Positions 32,722 to 40,501 are shown, counted from the first letter of the stretch. The stretch: 64,000 nt of DNA from Glaciihabitans sp. INWT7 (GCF_014217685.1 NZ_CP043654.1:84840-148839); one strand, 5' to 3'. The notes: generated by a model from the letters alone, not told the origin. A program made the numbers and translations.

Positions 32722-33549
32722 CTACCCGCGGTGCTTCGCCAGCGCCCACGTGCCGATCATCGAGGCGAGGTCCTTGTCGGCCGGGGTGAACTGGTCGTAG
32801 ATCGTACCGATCTCGTTTCCGAGCGCCGGTACGTTGAGCGAACCGGTCAGCCCGAACGAGCCGAACGTCTTCGCGTCCGGGTAGGTCTCACCGAGATACT
32901 TCGCGCCGGCCAGAGCGGTGCGGTTGTCCAGCTCGCGGACGCCGATGCGAGCGCGAACCTCAGAGCGAACATCGTCCACGGTCAGATCACGGCCGTTCAG
33001 CATGTCGGAGAAACCAACAGCGATATGGGCTTGCAGGTGCTTGTCCAGGTCAGCGCCGAGAGTGGCGTCGTCGCGGAGGCGGACGAGCTCGGAGATCTTC
33101 GTCTCACAGATCGCAGTGGTGTTCAAACCCAGACCGTCGACGGTCAGGTCATGGTCGGGGAGGTCGAACCAGACAGACGACCGCTCCCAATCACCGGCGT
33201 CGTAGAAGACCGCCGCGAATCGATCGCGGAAGAACGAGCTCACCGCCCCCGTCTTCCAGATCAGCTCGTCGCTCCACTCGTCGTCGGGCAGCCGACCCGG
33301 GTTCGAGGCGATGAGGTCGACGTCCACGCCGGCGGCCGCGGTGACAGAGGAGTCACCCTCGGCATATCCGACCCTCATCTGATCGACCGGGCTGGACGCC
33401 GGCAGGCTGAGCTGACGAGCGGTGAACGTGCTCATCACACCAGGATCCACCGACAGAGGTCGGAAGCTGAGCTCCACGATCGGGGCGGACTGCTCCTTGT
33501 CGGCGAATTTGCCGGCGAGACGCGGGTGCAAGAGTTCGTTGAAAGTCAT
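32722..33549 (-). CDS. HPR-tag family protein (275 aa)
   Basis: 275 aa, tag LLHPRLAGKFADKEQSAPIV at residues 6-25. The body has several acidic segments (VDVDLIASNPGRLPDDEWSD), a region around residues 150-200 (LTVDGLGLNTTAICETKISE, LGADLDKHLQAHIAVGFSD) and a C-terminal helical end. No recognised domain. A long element lies seven bases upstream, and two terminators follow the gene, making a self-contained unit. Confidence 0.67.
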   Translation of the reverse strand: MTFNELLHPRLAGKFADKEQSAPIVELSFRPLSVDPGVMSTFTARQLSLPASSPVDQMRVGYAEGDSSVTAAAGVDVDLIASNPGRLPDDEWSDELIWKTGAVSSFFRDRFAAVFYDAGDWERSSVWFDLPDHDLTVDGLGLNTTAICETKISELVRLRDDATLGADLDKHLQAHIAVGFSDMLNGRDLTVDDVRSEVRARIGVRELDNRTALAGAKYLGETYPDAKTFGSFGLTGSLNVPALGNEIGTIYDQFTPADKDLASMIGTWALAKHRG

Positions 33550-33556
33550 GCCGACG

Positions 33557-33568
33557 TATGTGTGTGGC
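33557..33568 (-). promoter_or_regulatory. Long leader element GCCACACACATA
   Basis: Seven bases before the ATG of the 275-aa tagged gene, eight bases after a perfect hairpin. Confidence 0.62.
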
Positions 33569-33576
33569 GCGGCGCA

Positions 33577-33600
33577 ACCATACCGAAAACGGTATGGTTC
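33577..33600 (-). terminator. Perfect hairpin before tagged gene
   Basis: AACCATACCG and CGGTATGGTT pair over 10 bp with a TTTT loop. It ends whatever transcript enters from the right and directly precedes a long leader element. Confidence 0.65.
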
Positions 33601-33635
33601 TGGCTTTCAAGGAGCGGGCGACCGCACCCCGGGTC

Positions 33636-33800
33636 AGTACACCCCGCCCCGCTCCGCGAACAACCGCTCGAACGCGTCCTTCCCCGTCGTCGCACGCAGT
33701 GTCGCCTCGAAAACCTCATCGCGGCCGGTGAGGTCCAGCGACAGAAGACTAGCCCGAGCTAGCGCCCGAGCCGAAAAGTGCGTCAGCGATACGGCCGGCC
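33636..33800 (-). pseudogene. Possible frameshifted tail of the 119-aa tagged gene
   Basis: After the stop at 33801 two frames continue with coding-like sequence. One reads SAEAGRIADALFGSGASSG then stops; the other, after CTTTTC, reads LARASLLSLDLTGRDEVFEA and on to ERLFAERGGVY with a stop at about 33638. Neither has its own start codon. Joined to the 119-aa gene they would give about 170 aa, close to relatives of 174-185 aa. Sequence error or real decay cannot be separated here. Confidence 0.4.
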
Positions 33801-34160
33801 TCAGCGGACGCGGACCACATCGATCTCAGACCGCAACGGCAGCACCGGAGCGCCCACCCTCTCGAGGTACTCCGCGTTCACCAGAAGACGAGTCGTCGCG
33901 AGGAACGAACCGGTCTCCCGGTCCAGATCCGCGAAAATCGTCGCACGCTCAGTCGCGCGCCCGTCGCTCACACCGTTGGCCGCGTCATCCGCGTCCAACT
34001 GGCGAAGCTTCGCGGTCAGCTCCGGCAGGCTCTCGAACGTCATCCCGTGGGAGACGAACTTCGGCTCGGACGTACCCAGCTGAATTTCCGGCGCGCCCTG
34101 CGGCTTGTTCGCGAACTTGCCGACAAGGCGGTGGTGGTCAGCTTCGGTGAAGGTCGTCAT
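33801..34160 (-). CDS. HPR-tag family protein, short member (119 aa)
   Basis: 119 aa, with a tag in which HPR is HHR (EADHHRLVGKFANKPQGAPE). It continues as a helical region (FESLPELTAKLRQLDADDAA) and a beta portion (RETGSFLATTRLLVNAEYLE). It is the shortest member, and the coding-like sequence after its stop suggests truncation by frameshift. A long element lies seven bases before the ATG. Confidence 0.6.
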   Translation of the reverse strand: MTTFTEADHHRLVGKFANKPQGAPEIQLGTSEPKFVSHGMTFESLPELTAKLRQLDADDAANGVSDGRATERATIFADLDRETGSFLATTRLLVNAEYLERVGAPVLPLRSEIDVVRVR

Positions 34161-34167
34161 GTGGGCG

Positions 34168-34179
34168 TAAGTGTGCGGC
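34168..34179 (-). promoter_or_regulatory. Long leader element GCCGCACACTTA
   Basis: Seven bases before the ATG of the 119-aa tagged gene. Confidence 0.58.
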
Positions 34180-34206
34180 TCGAAACGGGGACGGTCCGAG
34201 AGGCGG

Positions 34207-34611
34207 TCAGTGGAGCGTGGAGCCGGTCCAGTTCAACGGGGCGTTCGACGAGGCGGGTGGCGATCCGGGGACGTGGTCGAAGCGGGAGTTCGCTTTCCCG
34301 TGCTGACTGGCAGGGGTCATCGAACCGGACAGGCCAGCCCGGCGGCAGCGGACCCCCGCCAGGATGACGGCAGCCGCGGCCGCAATCGCGAACGAGCTGA
34401 TGGCGATGAAAAGCCAGCCGGCCTGCGCGTTCACGCCGCCGCGGGTCGCCAAGCGGATCCCTTCCGGCAGGGTGAACCAGCTGACGAGCGCGACAAGCGC
34501 GCCGAGCGTGAGGAAAGTGTTCCCCCGGCGGATCTGACGTTGCCGGAGTTCAAGCAGGTCAGCCAGATCGAGGGCGGCCTGGCTTGGAGTGGAGATCGGT
34601 TGGTGGTTCAT
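34207..34611 (-). CDS. Two-pass membrane protein
   Basis: 134 aa; the ATG overlaps the stop of the thioredoxin reductase gene (ATGA). A helical N-terminus (ALDLADLLELRQRQIRRG) precedes two hydrophobic segments (NTFLTLGALVALVSWFTL and WLFIAISSFAIAAAAAVILA) and a Ser/Pro-rich cytoplasmic or external tail. No family recognised. Translational coupling links it to the reductase. Confidence 0.58.
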   Translation of the reverse strand: MNHQPISTPSQAALDLADLLELRQRQIRRGNTFLTLGALVALVSWFTLPEGIRLATRGGVNAQAGWLFIAISSFAIAAAAAVILAGVRCRRAGLSGSMTPASQHGKANSRFDHVPGSPPASSNAPLNWTGSTLH

Positions 34612-35561
34612 TGCGGCTTTCGGCTGGTGCTGGTGAGTGAGGCTAGGTAATGCTCGACGTCGAGGGCGGCGACCGTCCCCGACGCGGCGGCGGTGACCGC
34701 CTGGCGGTAGGTCGGGTCGATAACATCGCCGGCCGCGAACACACCCGCCTGGCTGGTGCGGGAGGACCGGCCGTCAACTTCGACGGTGCCGTGGACGGTG
34801 AGCGCAAGCTTCCCGTGCACAAGGTGGGTGCGAGGGTCCGACCCCACCGCGACGAAGAGACCGTCGAGGGGAAGGTGCCGGCTGGCGTACGGGGTGACGA
34901 GGGTGACACCGCTCAGGTGGTCGTCGCCGTGGAGGGCGACGACCGCGGAATCGAAGATGAACTCGATCTTCGGGTTCCGGTTTGCGCGGTCCTGCATGGC
35001 CTTCGACGCCCGCAGGCGCGAGCGGACGAGAACGTAGACCTTCGCGGCGAACTTCGTCAGGAAGAGTGCCTCCTCAAGGGCGGAGTCCCCTCCGCCGACG
35101 ACGGCGATCGTCTTCTCGCGGAAGAAGAACCCGTCGCAGGTGGCGCACCAGGAGATACCGTGCCCGGACAGGCGTTCCTCGTCCGGCAGGTTCAGCTTCC
35201 GATAGGCACTCCCGGTCGCGAAGATCACCGCGAGGCAGTCGTGAACGGTCCCGTCGCCGATGGTGACCTGTTTCGTTTCGCCGTGCAGTCGCAAGTCGAC
35301 GACATCGTCGTAGACGACCTCGGCGCCAAACTTCTCAGCCTGCTCCTGCATCGCGGCCATCAGCTCCGGGCCCTGGACGCCGTCCGGGAAGCCGGGGAAA
35401 TTGTCGACTTCGGTGGTTGTCATCAGGTCGCCGCCGGCGGAGACGGAGCTCGCGAGCACGAGAGGGTTCAGGTTCGCGCGCGCCGCGTAGATGGCGGCGG
35501 TGAGGGCGGCCGGCCCGGAGCCGATGATGATCAGCTCACGGGGCCCGCCGGCAGTGGTCAA
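34608..35561 (-). CDS. trxB: Thioredoxin reductase-like flavoprotein
   Basis: 317 aa from a TTG that overlaps the stop of the upstream gene (TTGA). FAD-binding dinucleotide fold at the N-terminus (ELIIIGSGPAALTAAIYAAR), redox-active site WCATCDGFFF (~residues 132-141), NADPH fold (AVVGGGDSALEEALFLTKFA) and the C-terminal FAD motif (AGVFAAGDVIDPTYRQAVTA AASG). Reduces thioredoxin-like partners with NADPH. An extra copy on a plasmid could serve disulfide-rich surface proteins or stress; no thioredoxin gene is seen in the window. Confidence 0.9.
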   Translation of the reverse strand: MTTAGGPRELIIIGSGPAALTAAIYAARANLNPLVLASSVSAGGDLMTTTEVDNFPGFPDGVQGPELMAAMQEQAEKFGAEVVYDDVVDLRLHGETKQVTIGDGTVHDCLAVIFATGSAYRKLNLPDEERLSGHGISWCATCDGFFFREKTIAVVGGGDSALEEALFLTKFAAKVYVLVRSRLRASKAMQDRANRNPKIEFIFDSAVVALHGDDHLSGVTLVTPYASRHLPLDGLFVAVGSDPRTHLVHGKLALTVHGTVEVDGRSSRTSQAGVFAAGDVIDPTYRQAVTAAASGTVAALDVEHYLASLTSTSRKPQ

Positions 35562-36451
35562 ACCAGAGCGCCCTCGGACGCATCCGCCGTGACACGGTTC
35601 TCCCACAGGGCTTCGACGAACACCCAGTAGTCGTTCCGGATGCTGTACAGCGACTCCACGAGGGCGTCGAACGGTCCGTCGATCAGGGTCTGCAGCGGGC
35701 GGAGAGGCCAGTTCTCCAGATCAGCGAGGATCCGCCCCCAGAGAGACGCGGGGGACTCCTCGCCCTCAGCGCCGGCCGGGCCGTCGCCGATCGAACCCTG
35801 CGCCAGGTACAAGATCGTCTTCGCGTCGTTGGTCAGGATCTCGATGTCGAGAGCCTCGTCGCTGAGCGATTCGGAAGCCATGGCGATCAGGTCGTTGCTG
35901 AGGACAGCCCAGGAGGCGGGAACGAGGAGCGCGAGGAGGTCCTCCGCCTGCTGGCGGGACCAGTCGACCTCGGTGGCGTCGTTCATGCCGTCGGAGAGGT
36001 CGATGCGGTCGAGGTCTTCGTCCGGCTCGCCTTCCAGCCACTCGGTGATCCGGGCCTGGACTACCGGGTCCTCGGAGTCGAGGCCGACGGTGGACAGGAC
36101 GTCCAACCACGTTCCGGTCTCCACGTCGTAGAGGCCGGTGATGGTCAGCTCGAGTGCGACGCGGACAGCCCACACATCGGTGCGCTCTCCGGTCTCCGGT
36201 GCGGTGAGGCGTTCCGGCAGCCACAGCTGCGGGTGCCAGAAGGCGGAAGGCTCGGCGATGGCTGGCCAGCGCTGTCCAGGCTCGCGCTTGGAGAGGGGGA
36301 TGGCGAGAAGGGGCGAGGAGACGATGACCTCTTTGGGGAGGTTCGAGTATCGAGTCCACCGCGAAAGCCGATCGGCGATCGCCATCGCCTGCATGGGCAG
36401 GAGCAGGGACTCACCGGGGGATGTCAGAAACTGACGGCGGCGAATTTCCAT
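35558..36451 (-). CDS. Hypothetical protein upstream of thioredoxin reductase
   Basis: 297 aa; residues 10-120 contain LLLPMQAMAIADRLSRWTRY and several Trp/Pro-rich stretches, residues 120-200 are strongly acidic (EWLEGEPDEDLDRIDLSDGM), and the C-terminus is helical (DALVESLYSIRNDYWVFVEA). No membrane segment and no family recognised. It overlaps the reductase start, and a short leader element stands about 55 nt upstream, so this begins the operon. Confidence 0.6.
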   Translation of the reverse strand: MEIRRRQFLTSPGESLLLPMQAMAIADRLSRWTRYSNLPKEVIVSSPLLAIPLSKREPGQRWPAIAEPSAFWHPQLWLPERLTAPETGERTDVWAVRVALELTITGLYDVETGTWLDVLSTVGLDSEDPVVQARITEWLEGEPDEDLDRIDLSDGMNDATEVDWSRQQAEDLLALLVPASWAVLSNDLIAMASESLSDEALDIEILTNDAKTILYLAQGSIGDGPAGAEGEESPASLWGRILADLENWPLRPLQTLIDGPFDALVESLYSIRNDYWVFVEALWENRVTADASEGALV

Positions 36452-36503
36452 TGGTGGTTTCCCAGATCTATTCAGTGACCTCGGGACGGATTCCCGTGTG
36501 GTC

Positions 36504-36523
36504 TTACCGAAGAGACATGTGGC
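36504..36523 (-). promoter_or_regulatory. Short leader element with 4-codon ORF (MSLR-stop)
   Basis: GCCACATGTCT at 36513-36523; ATG TCT CTT CGG TAA spans 36504-36518, 52 nt before the ATG of the 297-aa gene. Confidence 0.6.
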
Positions 36524-36592
36524 AACTGGAGGTCGTCTGGAGGGACGCCGAAATTCAGATTGCTGGGAAGCTAATGCAGCCCAGAGATTGGG

Positions 36593-36760
36593 TCAGTCGG
36601 CACTCTCGAATTCGTGGTCCGGCTGGTCGCCGTCAGGGGTGTGTTCGTCCTCCTGGTCACCACAGATTTCGCATTCGCCCTCGGAGCTGAAATGCCCATG
36701 AGGGTCGACCTGATCCTCGTCCGCTTCTTCTCCGCAGACCGGGCAGCTCCAACTCGCCAT
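36593..36760 (-). CDS. Small zinc-ribbon protein (55 aa)
   Basis: 55 aa starting MASWSCPVCGEEADED, with AAGGA nine bases upstream of the ATG. Two CxxC pairs (CPVC at 6-9 and CEIC at 30-33) with a His between (PHGHFSS) form a likely rubredoxin-type zinc knuckle. The rest is strongly acidic (about one third Asp/Glu). Zinc-ribbon miniproteins often bind nucleic acids or act as adaptors; acidity makes the second more likely. Confidence 0.65.
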   Translation of the reverse strand: MASWSCPVCGEEADEDQVDPHGHFSSEGECEICGDQEDEHTPDGDQPDHEFESAD

Positions 36761-36899
36761 GTTCGTTCCTTCGAGGTCGGCGCGCAGGGCCCGGACCGGG
36801 TTCGGGTTTCGTGGACAGGATGTCGTCGGAGATCCTGGCTGGTCGATTCAGGAAAGTCTGGTCTGACCGTGACGGGGGACTGAATTGCCGTTTCTTTCA

Positions 36900-37195
36900 G
36901 GAAACGTCCAGTTACCGGAGTTACCAGTTTCAACCAGGGGGTGGTAACTTTTGCCGCCCATATAAACAAAGGGATGCAAGCCCCTTTTGTAGTAGTGGTT
37001 ACCAAGTTACCAAGTTATAAATATATATATACATGAGGAAGAGAGAAGGCCTATAGGGCCAACTAGTACCCCAGCCCCTCCCCTAAGCATGGGTCCCGGG
37101 AAAGTGGTAACTGGGTAACTGGGGCCTAAATTCAAACGCTGACCAGCATTTTTGTGGTTACCAGCCCCTGGTTTTTTGAGGTAACAAGTTACCAG
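36900..37195. repeat. Cluster of GTTACC/GGTAAC repeats with AT-rich core
   Basis: Ten copies of GTTACC or its complement: 36911, 36920, 36998, 37006, 37157 and 37188 forward; 36943, 37106, 37114 and 37180 reverse. Several form tandem pairs 8-9 bp apart (GTTACCAAGTTACC, GGTAACTGGGTAAC). Between them lies TATAAATATATATATA (37014-37030), the most AT-rich stretch in the window. No gene is supported from 36761 to 37324. It could be a second origin, a transfer origin or a regulator-binding region; none is proven. Confidence 0.7.
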
Positions 37196-37324
37196 GAATC
37201 GCCCGATTTCGACTCGAAACGGCCATTTCGAGTGCTCCGCGGTGCTTTCCGCAGCCGAACGATGGACGGCAATCGCCGTCCTGGGAGCCAGCGGACCGCG
37301 CCGGACCGCGCGTTCGGAGCGGTT

Positions 37325-37954
37325 TCACCCAAATTCTGCAGCGAGAACGATCGCCATGATCGCGAGATCGATGCCGATGGCGACAACGCCGATCACCAAT
37401 CCGGCGATCGCGAGCCCTCTTCCGCGATACCCGAGTGGTGATTTCAAGAGCAGTCTCAGGGCTAAGACCACGCCGATCAGGCCGAGCGGCAGAACTATGA
37501 ACGGGGTCGTAGTGAAGCAAATCGCGATCAAAGACAGGACGAAGGGGAGCACTCCGCTTCCGAATCCACGGGTCGGAATCCCTGCCACTTCGGAGGCGTC
37601 CGTCGGTGTGCTCCGATGGCCAATTGAGGTCTGCGGCGGGGTGGTTGTCGATCGCACTTGCGCCCCAGAGACCGGAACCGATTGTCGCCCCGGGAGAGCG
37701 ACCGGAGTCGGGACGTAGACCGGCTGAAACACCACCTCATGTTCCGCTTCGGAACTGGCGTCGACAACCGCGGCCGGAGCTGACTTTTCGGCCTCCCTCG
37801 CGGACACCCATCGTGCGTAGTAGTCGGCAGATCGGGTCGGATCCTCGGCCACCCATATCGCGTCCTCCGCCGACAGTGTCAGCCCGAGCCGGCCTCGAGC
37901 CTGATCGCTGCGCAGGCACGCGCGGAACTGCTCGAGCGACGTGCCGATCTCCAT
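37325..37954 (-). CDS. Membrane protein, DUF4190-like
   Basis: 209 aa. Residues 1-55 look like a variable leucine-rich domain (LGLTLSAEDAIWVAEDPTRS, ADYYARWVSAREAEKS), residues 60-125 a Pro/Thr linker, and residues ~130-209 carry two to three membrane segments (GVLPFVLSLIAICFTTTPFI, VLPLGLIGVVLALRLLL and GLAIAGLVIGVVAIGIDLAI) with the Gly-rich loop between, as in DUF4190 proteins. It diverges from the nuclease gene to its right. Confidence 0.65.
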   Translation of the reverse strand: MEIGTSLEQFRACLRSDQARGRLGLTLSAEDAIWVAEDPTRSADYYARWVSAREAEKSAPAAVVDASSEAEHEVVFQPVYVPTPVALPGRQSVPVSGAQVRSTTTPPQTSIGHRSTPTDASEVAGIPTRGFGSGVLPFVLSLIAICFTTTPFIVLPLGLIGVVLALRLLLKSPLGYRGRGLAIAGLVIGVVAIGIDLAIMAIVLAAEFG

Positions 37955-38004
37955 TTGGCAAACCTACCGAGTCGCGGCGGCCGGCGGCGATCCCCAATAG
38001 GAGT

Positions 38005-38026
38005 GCCGCGCATGTCTCTGCTGTGA
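38005..38026 (+). promoter_or_regulatory. Short leader variant with overlapping 4-codon ORF (MSLL-stop)
   Basis: GCCGCGCATGTCT; ATG TCT CTG CTG TGA (38012-38026) overlaps the GTG of the nuclease gene (GTGA). AGGAG lies eight bases before the ATG, so this short ORF has a normal ribosome-binding site, the only clear one among these copies. It is also the only copy on the plus strand. Confidence 0.65.
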
Positions 38027-39729
38027 ATACTGCAACTGCCACCCCACTCATCCAAGGCCTCGCCTGGTCAGGCGAATATCTCATCGCCACAGACCCAGAT
38101 GTCGTCGACAAGCGCATCCGACGAAAGGCTCTCTCCGCTTCCACCGGCAAGTCCATGAAGGGCTGCCTGGCGAAGTACGCAGCCGAGAAGCTGCTTCCTC
38201 GTGAGAAGGACCCGTTCTCCGTCTCGGAGCTCGGAACGTCCACTCACGCGATCATCGAGGACATGTACAACATGCCCGCTGACGACCGCACCCTCGACGC
38301 TTTTCACGCGTTGAAGGACAGCCACGCGGACATCAAATGGTCCGCTGACGAGTTCGCCAAGGTGTCCGACACCATCAACCTCACCGACTGGGAGAAGACG
38401 AAGCTCGAATGGAAGGGCGAGATCGTTCGCCTCGGCGCGAGGGTCTTTGAGATCGAGGACCCGCGGCAGCAGACCACCTACAAGACGGAGATGTCCTTCG
38501 AGGGTGTCACCATCGCCGGCGGAGTTCCGGCGATGGGCTTCATCGACCGTGTCGACGTCATCGTCGTCCGCGAGAAGGACCGCTTCAAGATCGTCGACCT
38601 GAAGACCGGGAAGATGAAGTCGGCTTTCGACCTGCGACGCTACGGCGACGACCACGGCGACCAGATCCGTATTTATTCGGACGCGGTTCGCGAGGTCACC
38701 GGGGAGTCCGCCGCGGTCGGCGAGATTCACTACACCCAGTTCGGAACCGCGCGGGAGATCCCGCTGTCGGAGCTGATGATGGATCACACCCGCAAGGACT
38801 TCCGCGCGGCCTGGGACATCCACAACATCGTCACCGACTCCGGGAAGTTCCCGACGAAGACCGGTCCGCTCTGCGGCTGGTGCCCGCTCGTGAACGCCTG
38901 CCCGGCAGCGAAGGCCGCCGGCAAGTCCGTCAGCGACAAGGTGAAGGACGTGCCGCCGTCCGCGGTTCAGCTGGGCATCCCCACTGTCCGCACCGACGCC
39001 GTCCACTTCGGTTCGAAGCTTCCGGTGACCAACCCGGTTGTCGAACCGATCGCCGCATCGGCTGCGATCGCCGCGATCAAGTCCGCGCCTTCGACCGAGT
39101 TCATCCCGCTTTCCGACACCGCCCCGGCTGACCCGTTCGCCGGTGCAGACACCGCGCAGACGGCCTCGAACAGCACCGCGCATGTACCTGATGACAAAGC
39201 CGACAACAACGGAACAGGAACCAACATCATGTCCATCGCCGAATCTCTCTTCTCCGAAGGCAAGCCCTGGGAAGCGACCATCAACGGAAAGCTGAACGGC
39301 GCAAGCTACGCAGCGATCGCTGTGACCTCCATCCCGCAGATGGCCGGAGAGCTTCTCATCGAAGCCGGTCGCCCGCTGAACAACGCGACCATCGACCGTC
39401 TCACTGACCTGCTCGCGGAAATCATCATCACCGTCCAGAAGGACGTTCGCGGCGGGGAGTTCAACTGGGACGACGGGATCAACACCCGCATCCGCGGTGC
39501 TCTTCGTACGACCATCGAGACCCTCCCGCTTCCGTGGGATGCGACCGATGAGGCGGGATGGGTTGCATGGCAGTCCACTGCAACCAAGCGGACGACCATC
39601 TTCATCAAGAAGGGGCTCCGTCTGTTCAACCTCGGAACGACCATCGAAACGTCTTCCTTCTCGTCTCTCCTCCCCACGGCTGTCGCTTCGATCGCCAGCC
39701 CGAAGCCGGGCGTGCAGAAGGTCGCGTAA
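38023..39729 (+). CDS. PD-(D/E)XK nuclease, Cas4/RecB-like with Cys cluster
   Basis: 568 aa from GTG 38023. Nuclease core: helix with GTSTHAIIEDMY, FIDRVDVIVV, then FKIVDLKTGK (D-x-K around residue 192). A first Cys (KGCLAKYAAEK, ~residue 48) and a C-terminal cluster PLCGWCPLVNACP (~residues 282-293) give the four-Cys pattern of the Fe-S Cas4/AddB type. Residues ~300-400 are a Pro/Ala linker and 400-568 a second domain with no known family; an internal ATG at 39229 could allow its separate translation. No CRISPR genes are near, so a plasmid recombination or replication role is favoured. Confidence 0.75.
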   Translation: MNTATATPLIQGLAWSGEYLIATDPDVVDKRIRRKALSASTGKSMKGCLAKYAAEKLLPREKDPFSVSELGTSTHAIIEDMYNMPADDRTLDAFHALKDSHADIKWSADEFAKVSDTINLTDWEKTKLEWKGEIVRLGARVFEIEDPRQQTTYKTEMSFEGVTIAGGVPAMGFIDRVDVIVVREKDRFKIVDLKTGKMKSAFDLRRYGDDHGDQIRIYSDAVREVTGESAAVGEIHYTQFGTAREIPLSELMMDHTRKDFRAAWDIHNIVTDSGKFPTKTGPLCGWCPLVNACPAAKAAGKSVSDKVKDVPPSAVQLGIPTVRTDAVHFGSKLPVTNPVVEPIAASAAIAAIKSAPSTEFIPLSDTAPADPFAGADTAQTASNSTAHVPDDKADNNGTGTNIMSIAESLFSEGKPWEATINGKLNGASYAAIAVTSIPQMAGELLIEAGRPLNNATIDRLTDLLAEIIITVQKDVRGGEFNWDDGINTRIRGALRTTIETLPLPWDATDEAGWVAWQSTATKRTTIFIKKGLRLFNLGTTIETSSFSSLLPTAVASIASPKPGVQKVA

Positions 39730-39826
39730 CCGTCCCGGCGGGCCGCACCGCGCGGCTCGCCTCCCACAGATCACCCACTGAAAAACCGCTGCTTCGGCAG
39801 CATCCAACGAAAGGCACCACAGAACA

Positions 39827-40447
39827 ATGGCACTCGACAAGGCAACCAAGGACAACATCATCGTCGCGGCGATCACCGGAGCCGGCCCCGTCGGCGACAA
39901 CGCTGAGGCTTGGGAGGCGAAGGTTCTCGCCGGAGCTCGCAAGATCACCGCGGTCCTCTCCGACCCCGAGTCGGTCTTCGTGAAGGCGATCGACGAGATC
40001 GACTCCTCGACGAAGTTCGTCGCGCTTCTCTCGCTCGTGAAGAAGGAGGCGAAGTCCACCCGTGGCGTCCTCTACTTCCAGGACGTCCCCCGCATCGAGA
40101 ACGGCGTCTCCCCGGCGCCGCTGTACACCTCGGAGCAGATCCAGGCCGCTCACGCGATCCAGGTTGCGGCGCGCGCCGCGGGCACGAAGTCGGCTGACAT
40201 GCCGAAGCTTCCGGAGGGCCTTGAGGCGCTCCGCACGGAGCGCACCGACTCGCTCGACGGCTACAACATGGCTCAGGACGCTCTCGGCCTCATCGGCCAC
40301 CGCGTCCTCGTCTACAAGGTGATCGAGACGATGAAGACGAACCCGAACCTGAAGGTCCGCGTCGTCCGTCTCGTCACCGACCTCGGTAAGTATGACGGGT
40401 ATGTGGTCCCCGTCAAGGCTGCCCCAGTTGCGGTCGCCGCTGCCTAG
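39827..40447 (+). CDS. Unknown protein downstream of nuclease
   Basis: 206 aa; AAAGG lies 12 bases before the ATG. Mostly alpha-helical, charged, without Cys or membrane segments (ITAVLSDPESVFVKAIDEID, KTNPNLKVRVVRLVTDLG). No family recognised. It follows the nuclease by 98 bp on the same strand and is closed by a strong terminator, so the pair forms a two-gene unit. A single-strand-binding or annealing partner for the nuclease would fit the context, but no motif shows it. Confidence 0.62.
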   Translation: MALDKATKDNIIVAAITGAGPVGDNAEAWEAKVLAGARKITAVLSDPESVFVKAIDEIDSSTKFVALLSLVKKEAKSTRGVLYFQDVPRIENGVSPAPLYTSEQIQAAHAIQVAARAAGTKSADMPKLPEGLEALRTERTDSLDGYNMAQDALGLIGHRVLVYKVIETMKTNPNLKVRVVRLVTDLGKYDGYVVPVKAAPVAVAAA

Positions 40448-40468
40448 CGCGAACGGAACGTCCTCATG

Positions 40469-40501
40469 AAAGGCCCCGCCGGGTGACTGGCGGGGCCTTT
40501 T
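40469..40501 (+). terminator. Intrinsic terminator
   Basis: AAAGGCCCCGCC and GGCGGGGCCTTTT form a 12-bp stem with a nine-base loop ending in a T-run, 22 bases after the stop of the 206-aa gene. Confidence 0.85.

Noticed and set aside
36900..37195. CRISPR array
   Set aside because: Repeat units are only six bases, in both orientations and irregularly spaced; no cas genes other than a lone Cas4-like nuclease a kilobase away.
38068..40059. 663-aa minus-strand frame
   Set aside because: Antisense to the Cas4-like nuclease and the 206-aa gene; Arg/Asp/Gly-rich composition and no recognisable domain.
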